Assembly (NCBI GenBank): GCA_029935695.1
Contig: JAOZJV010000300.1
Coordinates: 1 to 5,061, forward strand
Direction: 5' to 3'
From: Candidatus Krumholzibacteriia bacterium
Lineage (GTDB): Bacteria > Krumholzibacteriota > Krumholzibacteriia > LZORAL124-64-63
DNA length: 5,061 nucleotides
Translations under genes and position numbers: made by a program
Notes under the pieces: model-generated
Seen by the model: only the letters and a program-made list of their open reading frames with translations
Databases searched by the model: none
What the model was told of the DNA's origin: nothing
Shown here: positions 1 through 5,061 of the stretch, piece by piece
Layout of the letters: the number at the start of each line of letters is the position of its first letter
Numbering within the stretch: the first letter of the stretch is position 1

Positions 1-388
1 GGTCAGGACGTTCTTCCCGGTCCACTTTGATACAAATGAAATGCTCATTCATGAAACTGGCCACATCATCATGTTCGAAGACCTCATGCTCCATCACGTG
101 GCACCAATGGCAGGATGAATAGCCGATGGACAGGAATATGGGTTTGTCTTCTTCTTTGGCCCGCCTGAGGGCTTCTTCGCCCCAGGGATACCAATCCAGG
201 GGGTTGTGGGCGTGTTGCTGTAAATACAGAGATGGCTCATTCAGCAAATGATTGCCATGGGTGCGGATGTTTTCGGGCGTCCGGGACCCCTCAAAAGGCG
301 AAGAATCCGGTTGGGCTTTTGTCATCTTGCAGCCAGTCGGTAAGAGAAAAAGGGTCACAAGGAGGACCAGGGTCATGAAGTTTTTCAT
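1..388 (-). CDS. DUF255 thioredoxin-fold lipoprotein (YyaL/SPATA20-like), N-terminal part
   Basis: Reading leftward from the ATG at 388-386 gives 129 residues before the window edge; the C-terminal part is missing. Residues 1-20 form a lipoprotein signal: Lys2, a hydrophobic stretch (about 5-16) and lipobox LPTGC with the candidate lipidated Cys20. Residues 45-129 match the start of the DUF255/thioredoxin-domain family: NHLLNEPSLYLQQHAHNPLDW at about 46-66, then KPIFLSIGYSSCHWCHVME (82-100), with the redox-type pair Cys93 and Cys96, and IKVDREERPD at 120-129. Family members are usually about 600-700 residues, with an N-terminal thioredoxin fold followed by an (alpha/alpha)6-barrel-like region; their biochemical role is poorly known. 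Many homologues lack a signal peptide, so this copy would be an envelope version. The start is preceded only by a weak GGAA; Met5 is an alternative start but would shorten the signal. The gene is divergent from the ACIII operon. Family assignment is firm; function is not. Confidence 0.9.
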   Translation of the reverse strand, partial: MKNFMTLVLLVTLFLLPTGCKMTKAQPDSSPFEGSRTPENIRTHGNHLLNEPSLYLQQHAHNPLDWYPWGEEALRRAKEEDKPIFLSIGYSSCHWCHVMEHEVFEHDDVASFMNEHFICIKVDREERPD

Positions 389-436
389 GGTTCCAGTTTC
401 TATGGGAAAATAAAGAAGAGTTTTTGGATATACTAG

Positions 437-448
437 GGTAATTTTACC
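437..448. repeat. Short perfect inverted repeat over the DUF255 promoter
   Basis: GGTAA-TT-TTACC has perfect 5-base arms around a 2-base centre and covers the proposed -10 of the leftward promoter. That position suits a repressor operator, but so short a repeat in AT-rich DNA may be chance. Confidence 0.25.
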
Positions 449-469
449 ATCCCGCCACCCTGAGGAAAA
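441..469 (-). promoter_or_regulatory. Candidate promoter for the DUF255 lipoprotein gene
   Basis: On the - strand a -10-like TAAAAT (446-441; five of six matches to TATAAT) is preceded by TGG, giving an extended -10 element. A weak -35-like TTTTCC (469-464) lies 17 bases upstream. Transcription would begin near 434, leaving a leader of about 46 bases before the ATG at 388. The call rests on consensus matching only, and TAGTAT at 435-430 is a competing -10. Confidence 0.3.
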
Positions 470-559
470 CATGGTGAAATAGTGGGAGTTTATCAAAACA
501 TACCTTTAGGTCCTGATTTCACGCTCTAATATAAAGTTTAAAAAACTCCTCTTTTTCCA

Positions 560-589
560 TTGTCAGAAAGTATGTCACCGGTTTATCAT
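560..589 (+). promoter_or_regulatory. Candidate sigma70-type promoter for actABC
   Basis: TTGTCA (560-565; five of six matches to TTGACA) is followed after 18 bases by TATCAT (584-589; five of six matches to TATAAT). Transcription would begin near 596, leaving a 5' leader of about 115 bases before the actA ATG at 711. It is the best-matching pair I found on the + strand of the intergenic region. A second AT-rich -10-like stretch (TAATATAAA, 527-535) lacks a good -35. Inferred from consensus only; the sigma factor preference of this organism is unknown. Confidence 0.4.
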
Positions 590-598
590 GCAGCTGCA
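589..598. repeat. 10-bp perfect palindrome at the predicted actA transcription start
   Basis: TGCAGCTGCA is self-complementary over 10 bases. It starts at the last base of the proposed -10 and covers the predicted start point near 596. The position suits an operator, but no regulator can be named. Confidence 0.3.
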
Positions 599-632
599 AA
601 ATCCAGAGAGTTACGTGGCGACCGTGTTGCAT

Positions 633-650
633 CTTGAGTCCCGACTTAAG
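633..650. repeat. Inverted repeat in the actA leader
   Basis: CTTGAGTC-CC-GACTTAAG has two 8-base arms around a 2-base centre, with one mismatch. In RNA that mismatch would be a G-U wobble, so a hairpin with a slightly opened loop is possible. It sits about 40 bases downstream of the predicted transcription start and 60 bases before the actA ATG. It could be a protein-binding half-site pair or a leader hairpin. There is no following U-run, so it is not an intrinsic terminator. Confidence 0.35.
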
Positions 651-710
651 GCAGGGCACAGTCTGTCGATAGGTGACTTTCTGTAAGTTGGTTTGTGGCA
701 TTCCTCGACG

Positions 711-1436
711 ATGAAGGGGGCGAGTCGCTTGGCTCCGGAAAACCAAGATCTCAATACGGGTTCCAACCCTGATCCCGGTACAACCACTGACAAATTTGTT
801 TTCCCCAAATGGGTTAATCTGCTTCGAGAAGGCACAGCGGCGCTGGCCCTCGGTGGATTGGTCTTTGCAGTGGTGTTGATTACAGGGGTTTTCTCCCCGG
901 AAATGTCAGCCATTGGCTACGGCCCGGCTCAGCCGGTTGAATACAGCCATGCGGTGCATGCCGGTGAACTGGGTATTGACTGCCGGTATTGCCATACCAG
1001 CGTGGAATCGACGGCCAAGGCCAATATTCCACCCACGGCGACCTGCATGAATTGCCACGCCTATATTAAAACCGAAAGCCCCAAGCTGGCTTTGGTGTTC
1101 GAAAGCGCGGAAACAGGCAAACCCATTCCATGGGTGAGGGTCCACGACCTGCCTGATTTTGTGTTTTTCAACCACGCGGGTCACATCCAGTCGGGTGTGG
1201 GCTGTGTCAGCTGTCATGGCCGGGTGGACAACATGGAAGTCGTTGAGCAGACCGAGGCCCTGACCATGGGCTGGTGTTTGCGTTGTCACCGCGCGCCGGA
1301 AGAAAATCTGCGACCCCAGAAATTTGTGACCACCATGGATTGGAAGGCTCCGGGAGATCCGGTGGCCCTGGGTGCGGAGCTGCGCAAGGAACACCAGATT
1401 GAGCCGTCGGAAGACTGCACTACCTGTCACCGTTAG
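711..1436 (+). CDS. actA: ActA, membrane-anchored pentaheme cytochrome c of alternative complex III
   Basis: From the ATG at 711 the protein has 241 residues. Residues 1-40 carry the family-typical stretch FPKWVNLL (31-38). A single membrane helix follows at about 41-61, and the rest is periplasmic. Five CXXCH haem-c motifs are visible: CRYCH (91-95), CMNCH (112-116), CVSCH (165-169), CLRCH (189-193) and CTTCH (236-240), the last one residue from the end. Other histidines (80, 83, 145, 155, 158, 228) could supply distal haem ligands. In ACIII this subunit carries electrons from the ActB side toward the monohaem subunits or oxidase. Haem attachment would need the cytochrome c maturation machinery after Sec export. 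The start is uncertain: no Shine-Dalgarno sequence precedes 711. In-frame alternatives are TTG 693 and TTG 729, the latter 8 bases after AAGGGGG, and a stop at 684-686 bounds the frame. The N-terminus is about 25-30 residues longer than I expect for the family. First gene of the operon. Confidence 0.93.
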   Translation: MKGASRLAPENQDLNTGSNPDPGTTTDKFVFPKWVNLLREGTAALALGGLVFAVVLITGVFSPEMSAIGYGPAQPVEYSHAVHAGELGIDCRYCHTSVESTAKANIPPTATCMNCHAYIKTESPKLALVFESAETGKPIPWVRVHDLPDFVFFNHAGHIQSGVGCVSCHGRVDNMEVVEQTEALTMGWCLRCHRAPEENLRPQKFVTTMDWKAPGDPVALGAELRKEHQIEPSEDCTTCHR

Positions 1437-1448
1437 GGAAGGTTACGA

Positions 1449-4400
1449 ATGTCGGAGATCATGAACGACCAGAGCGGTAAGAACTATTGGCGGAGCCTGC
1501 AGGAGCTGGCTGATACCGACGAGTTCCGCGAGCAACTGGAAAACGAATTTCCCGGTGGAATCGATGCCCCCATCAGTGGGATGACTCGCCGCCGTTTCCT
1601 TCAGGTTATGTCCGCATCCATTGCCATGGTTTCCCTGGCTGGTTGCAGTTGGCCCGAAGAAAAGATTCTGCCCTATGCCAAGCGGCCCGAAGGGGTGGAT
1701 CCTGGCAAAACGCAGAAGTTTGCCACCACCATGGAGTTAGGTCCCGTTTCTTTGGCAGTGCTTGCCACCAGCTACGATGGCCGCCCTATAAAAATTGACG
1801 GAAATCCGGATTTCAAACTGAGCCAGGGCGCCACCAGTGCGTTTGCCCAGGCCAGTGTTCTGGACCTCTACGATCCCAACCGCAGTGTGGCTTTGATTCA
1901 TCGCGATGGTGAGACCATCACCAACCCATCCTGGGAAGATTTCCTGGTTGAAGCGAAAAAGCTCAAGCGAACCACCAAGAAGATGGCTGTCCTGACCGAA
2001 GTCACCACTTCTCCCGCTGCCTGGTACACCATGGGCCGCATGGCCAGCAAGGGTGCCAGAATTTACACATGGGAACCCGTTTGCCGGGTAAACGAAGTGA
2101 TGGGTGCGGCTAAAGCTTTCGGCACTCCCGCCAAAACCCAACTGGACCTGACCAAGGCCCAGATTATTGTCGATTTTGACGCGAACATGATGCAGGACCA
2201 TCCCACGGCCCTGCGCAACGCCCGGCAATTTGCCGAAGGCCGACGCGCCGAAACCGGTCACATGAATCGCCTCTATTGTTACGAAAACTCCTTCACCATC
2301 ACCGGTGGCCAGGCTGATCACCGGTTCCCCACAGCTGCCGGCGACATTGGCGCCGCGGTTTGGGCTCTGGCCGCAGAGCTGGTTCTGGGTGAGGGGCTGC
2401 CTCTTCCCGAGGGAGCAGGTTTTTCCCGTGGCGATCTGAAAAAATGGCACCATCATCACGCAGGCAGCGAACATCTGGGGGCCTTGGCCAAAGACCTGAT
2501 GGCTCACCGTGGACACAGCCTGCTGCTGGCCGGTATGCGCCAGCCTGCTGATGTGCACGCCATGGTTTTCAGCCTGAATCAGGCTCTGGGTAATGCTGGC
2601 CAAGCCATCAGTTATCTGCCCATGGAGATGCCGAAATTCCAGGACCTCAAACAACTGGTTGCCGATCTGAACAGTGGCACTGTGGAAACCCTGGTGGTGT
2701 TGGGCGGTAATCCGGTCTACACCGCTCCAGTGGATCTCAAATTCGGTGAAGCCATGATGAAGGCTCCAAACCGGGTCCATCTGAGTGACTCGGACAACGC
2801 CACATCTCAGCAGTGCACCTGGCACATTCCCCGGGCTCATTACCTGGAGAGCTGGGGCGACGCCATCGCCTGGGACGGCACTTACATGTCAGTTCAGCCC
2901 CTTATTCAGCCATTGTTTGGCGGGAAGACCATGGGCGAGTTGCTGTCGACGCTGAATTCGCGCAAGCCCAGCAACGCTTTCGATGTGACCCGTTCTTCGT
3001 TCTCCAACGTGGTTAACGGGACAACCCGCACACCCAAGAACAACCCGGCTTTTGAAAAGCAGTGGAGTCGTTTTATCCACGATGGTCATTTGACCCTCAG
3101 TGGTGGGCCCGCCATTGCTGCACTGCCCTTGAGTGGCGCTGCCATTGCCGTTCCTGCTGCTGGCCATGGCCTTTCAAAAGACAATCTGGAAATCAACTTT
3201 GCATTGGATCAGTCGGTGTATGATGGCCGTTTTGCCAACAATGCCTGGCTGCAGGAACTGCCTGATTTCATGACCAAGCTGACCTGGGACAACGCAGCCC
3301 TGATCAGCCCGGCAACGGCCGATGAACTTGGCATCAAGCATGGTGAGCTGGTTGAAATGCATTTTGGTGGAGCCAAGCAGCAAATGGCTGTTTATGTCCT
3401 GCCTGGACAGGCTAAATATTCTGTCACCATCAACCTGGGTTATGGGCGGGACGATTCCGGTCCCGTGGCCCAGGGTGCCGGGTTCGATGCCTACAAGCTG
3501 CGCACCTGGAACAACCAGGATATCGGCGAAGGCCTGAAAATTATTCCCACCGGGAAGTCCTACAAACTGGCCACCACACAGAATCATCACGCCATCGATA
3601 CCGCCGGTGCTGATGAAATCCAGAAACGAGTGCCTGCTCTGGTGCGTGAAGGAACGCTGGATGATTACAGCAGTCATCCTGAGTTCGTTGATCACCTGGG
3701 GTTGCACCATCCGCCCCTGCTCTCTCTGTGGAAAGAGCACGATTACAACGGGCATAAGTGGGGCATGGCCATCGACCTGAACGTTTGCAATGGCTGCAAC
3801 GCCTGCATCGTCGGTTGCCAGAGTGAGAACAATGTGGCCGTCGTCGGTAAAGACGAAGTATCGCGAGGCCGCGAAATGAGCTGGTTGCGCCTGGACCGTT
3901 ATTTCATGGGCGACATGGACGATCCCACATGTGTGCAGCAACCAGTTGGTTGCGTGCAGTGTGAGATGGCTCCCTGCGAACAGGTCTGCCCTGTGGCAGC
4001 AACCATGCACACGGATGAGGGCCTCAACGCCATGGTTTATAACCGCTGCGTGGGCACCCGTTACTGCTCTAATAACTGTCCCTACAAGGTGCGGCGCTTC
4101 AACTGGTTCAACAACTTTGAAGAGCTCACCGAGGTGGAAAGACTGGTCCTTAATCCCAATGTGACCGTGCGCGCCCGTGGTGTCATGGAAAAATGCAGTT
4201 ACTGCGTGCAGCGTATTGAAGGCGCGCGGGTGCAGGCTCGGGTTGAAGGACGAGATATCCAGGATGGCGACATCACGCCGGCTTGCGCCGAGACCTGTCC
4301 TGTGGATGCGATCACTTTTGGTGATCTGAATGATTCGGAAAGCCGGGTCAGCAAATTGCGTGAAGACAGCAGATCATACGACCTGCTTGGTTACCTGAAC

Positions 4401-4535
4401 ATCAAACCGCGCACGTTCTACATGGCGCGTATTCGGAACCCGAACCCGGCCATCGCTCCCGCATCGCATGCTGGAGATCACGGTGGTGGACATGACGCTG
4501 GTCATGATGCCGGTCATGATGGAGCTCACGGATAA
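1449..4535 (+). CDS. actB: ActB, molybdopterin-oxidoreductase-like/iron-sulfur fusion subunit of alternative complex III
   Basis: 1028 residues, typical of fused ActB. GGAAGG (1437-1442) lies 6 bases before the ATG. An N-terminal segment with KNYWRSLQELAD (11-22) precedes a twin-arginine signal, TRRRFLQ (46-52), ending in lipobox LAGC with candidate lipidated Cys66. This is the 'TAT-variant' arrangement known for the family. About 90-690 resembles the molybdopterin oxidoreductase fold but should not bind cofactor: the only cysteines before 780 are 66, 212, 277 and 456, so the N-terminal Fe-S motif is absent. About 770-960 is a DmsB/PsrB-type ferredoxin domain with four cysteine groups: 780/783/786/790, 835/838/843/847, 867/873/877 and 916/919/946/950. 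In the third group the usual second cysteine is Thr870 (CVGTRYC), which predicts one [3Fe-4S] and three [4Fe-4S] clusters. The C-terminus (1006-1028) is a Gly/Asp/Ala/His tail. The subunit carries electrons from the quinol site in the ActC-type membrane subunit toward ActA. The exported domain would fold before Tat transport. Confidence 0.96.
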   Translation: MSEIMNDQSGKNYWRSLQELADTDEFREQLENEFPGGIDAPISGMTRRRFLQVMSASIAMVSLAGCSWPEEKILPYAKRPEGVDPGKTQKFATTMELGPVSLAVLATSYDGRPIKIDGNPDFKLSQGATSAFAQASVLDLYDPNRSVALIHRDGETITNPSWEDFLVEAKKLKRTTKKMAVLTEVTTSPAAWYTMGRMASKGARIYTWEPVCRVNEVMGAAKAFGTPAKTQLDLTKAQIIVDFDANMMQDHPTALRNARQFAEGRRAETGHMNRLYCYENSFTITGGQADHRFPTAAGDIGAAVWALAAELVLGEGLPLPEGAGFSRGDLKKWHHHHAGSEHLGALAKDLMAHRGHSLLLAGMRQPADVHAMVFSLNQALGNAGQAISYLPMEMPKFQDLKQLVADLNSGTVETLVVLGGNPVYTAPVDLKFGEAMMKAPNRVHLSDSDNATSQQCTWHIPRAHYLESWGDAIAWDGTYMSVQPLIQPLFGGKTMGELLSTLNSRKPSNAFDVTRSSFSNVVNGTTRTPKNNPAFEKQWSRFIHDGHLTLSGGPAIAALPLSGAAIAVPAAGHGLSKDNLEINFALDQSVYDGRFANNAWLQELPDFMTKLTWDNAALISPATADELGIKHGELVEMHFGGAKQQMAVYVLPGQAKYSVTINLGYGRDDSGPVAQGAGFDAYKLRTWNNQDIGEGLKIIPTGKSYKLATTQNHHAIDTAGADEIQKRVPALVREGTLDDYSSHPEFVDHLGLHHPPLLSLWKEHDYNGHKWGMAIDLNVCNGCNACIVGCQSENNVAVVGKDEVSRGREMSWLRLDRYFMGDMDDPTCVQQPVGCVQCEMAPCEQVCPVAATMHTDEGLNAMVYNRCVGTRYCSNNCPYKVRRFNWFNNFEELTEVERLVLNPNVTVRARGVMEKCSYCVQRIEGARVQARVEGRDIQDGDITPACAETCPVDAITFGDLNDSESRVSKLREDSRSYDLLGYLNIKPRTFYMARIRNPNPAIAPASHAGDHGGGHDAGHDAGHDGAHG
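4467..4529 (+). repeat. Histidine-every-fourth-residue repeat in the ActB tail
   Basis: Codons 1007-1027 of actB encode six histidines (1007, 1011, 1015, 1019, 1023, 1027) spaced exactly four apart, separated by Gly, Ala and Asp. The central units read HDAG-HDAG-HDGA, encoded by imperfect 12-base repeats of the form CATGAYGCYGGT. The segment is probably disordered and might bind metal ions. Repeat expansion by slippage is a plausible origin. Confidence 0.75.
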
Positions 4536-4569
4536 GAATGCGCGATTTAACGGAACTGGAGCCTGAAGT

Positions 4570-5061
4570 ATGAATCCGTCGTATACGGAATTGAATGACA
4601 ACACTGTGGACGATCCCACTAAACCGGTGGAGCTGATCCTGGGGGGCAACGACTTCACGACGATCACCGAGAAAGTCTCGGACATCGTCCTGGAGAAAAA
4701 GACGCCACGGGCCTGGTGGATAGCCTTCGGGTTCACCGTTAGCCTCACTGGTGTGTTGTTCCTGATGATCGCTTACCTGTTTGTTACGGGTGTGGGTGTC
4801 TGGGGCCTGAACAATCCGGTCAGCTGGGGCTGGGCCATCGTGAACTTCGTGTTCTGGGTGGGTATCGGTCATGCCGGTACACTGATCTCGGCTATCCTGT
4901 TCCTGTTGCGGCAGAAATGGCGCACCAGTATCAACCGGTTTGCCGAAGCCATGACCATCTTTGCTGTGATCTGTGCCGGAATTTTCCCCGGCATCCACGT
5001 GGGTCGAGTGTGGGTTGTCTACTGGCTGTTCCCCATTCCCAACTACCAGTCCATGTGGCCC
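4570..5061 (+). CDS. actC: ActC, NrfD/PsrC-type integral membrane subunit of alternative complex III, N-terminal part
   Basis: 164 residues are visible before the right edge; full-length ActC is usually about 450-490 residues with ten membrane helices. GGAG (4558-4561) lies 8 bases before the ATG, and the gap after actB is 34 bases. Residues 1-48 are a soluble N-terminal segment with LILGGNDFTTITEKV (22-36). Predicted membrane helices are at about 49-73, 87-113 and 126-153. Highly characteristic ActC stretches are GIGHAGTLISAILFLLRQKW (98-117) with His101, and AGIFPGIHVGRVW (136-148) with His143. NrfD/PsrC subunits bind and oxidise or reduce quinones in the membrane. In ACIII, ActC with its paralogue ActF forms the membrane core, and ActC is the proposed quinol oxidation site, passing electrons to the ActB iron-sulfur clusters. 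Which histidine takes part is not decided here. Confidence 0.95.
   Translation, partial: MNPSYTELNDNTVDDPTKPVELILGGNDFTTITEKVSDIVLEKKTPRAWWIAFGFTVSLTGVLFLMIAYLFVTGVGVWGLNNPVSWGWAIVNFVFWVGIGHAGTLISAILFLLRQKWRTSINRFAEAMTIFAVICAGIFPGIHVGRVWVVYWLFPIPNYQSMWP

Larger units (their letters stand above)
389..692. other. Divergent intergenic regulatory region
   Basis: About 300 bases separate the divergent DUF255 gene from actA, with no convincing gene on either strand. The part from about 400 to 600 is AT-rich compared with the flanking genes. It holds one candidate promoter in each direction and several short inverted repeats: 437-448, 589-598 and 633-650. These are listed separately. A 32-codon ORF (588-686, +) ends just before actA. 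No tRNA, rRNA, recognised riboswitch or strong intrinsic terminator is visible. Confidence 0.7.

Noticed and set aside
572..637. 21-codon + strand ORF in the intergenic region
   Set aside because: Very short, lies over the proposed promoter, and has only a weak upstream AGAAAG.
519..746. 75-codon open frame on the - strand in the intergenic region
   Set aside because: It runs antisense across the actA promoter, leader and 5' end, is rich in Arg/Gln/His without recognisable motifs, and has no clear ribosome-binding site.
906..1430. 174-codon open frame antisense to actA
   Set aside because: It lies entirely opposite five haem-motif codon blocks of a confidently identified gene, with no recognisable protein family; a strand shadow.
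1737..2840. 367-codon open frame antisense to actB
   Set aside because: Long but composed of antisense-type residues (Gly/His/Gln/Val-rich) with no domain; actB coding evidence is decisive.
1449..3700. ActB as a catalytic molybdopterin oxidoreductase
   Set aside because: No N-terminal CxxCxxxC Fe-S motif and too few cysteines; fusion to the Fe-S domain and the neighbours place it in the non-catalytic ActB family.
3174..4010. 278-codon open frame antisense to actB
   Set aside because: Overlaps the conserved Fe-S domain of actB and shows no motif of its own.
4536..4569. Terminator or second promoter between actB and actC
   Set aside because: The 34-base gap has no stable hairpin with a T-run and contains mainly the actC ribosome-binding site.
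4402..4998. 198-codon open frame antisense to the actB-actC junction
   Set aside because: It spans the gap and both gene ends, is compositionally odd, and resembles no family; actC reads clearly on the + strand.
1..5061. CRISPR array, insertion sequence, tRNA or other mobile-element marks
   Set aside because: No regularly spaced direct repeats, transposase reading frame, terminal inverted repeats or tRNA-like cloverleaf were seen; the region looks like a core respiratory locus.

Overview
The window covers the start of an alternative complex III (ACIII) operon on the + strand. A divergently oriented gene for a thioredoxin-fold (DUF255) lipoprotein lies on the - strand. The ACIII genes are, in order, actA (pentaheme cytochrome c), actB (a fusion of a cofactor-less molybdopterin-oxidoreductase-like domain with an iron-sulfur domain) and actC (an NrfD/PsrC-type membrane subunit). 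actC runs off the right edge and the DUF255 gene runs off the left edge. ACIII is a respiratory quinol oxidase complex that stands in for, or works beside, cytochrome bc1. It passes electrons from membrane quinol to a periplasmic cytochrome c or directly to a haem-copper oxidase.

Layout: 1-388 (-) is the N-terminal 129 residues of the DUF255 lipoprotein. 389-692 is a gene-free divergent regulatory region, more AT-rich than the genes, with one plausible sigma70-type promoter in each direction and several short inverted repeats. 711-1436 (+) is actA; 1449-4535 (+) is actB, 12 bases later; 4570 to the right edge (+) is actC, 34 bases after actB. actB and actC have good Shine-Dalgarno sequences. 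actA does not, so its exact start is uncertain. The short gaps and lack of terminators indicate one transcript. The remaining subunits (actD, actE, actF) and possibly a terminal oxidase would be expected to the right, but are not visible.

The organism is most likely a diderm aerobic bacterium. The genes encode a twin-arginine signal with a lipobox (ActB), a second lipobox protein, and a periplasmic multihaem cytochrome. ACIII occurs in Bacteroidota/Rhodothermota, Myxococcota, Acidobacteriota, Planctomycetota, Gemmatimonadota and others. The moderate GC content and these proteins alone do not decide the phylum.

I see no wholly new system. The points most worth a second look are the ActB tail with six histidines spaced exactly four residues apart, the exported DUF255 protein whose CHWCH motif also satisfies the haem-c attachment consensus, the unresolved actA start with a small in-frame ORF just upstream, and the inverted repeats in the divergent promoter region.
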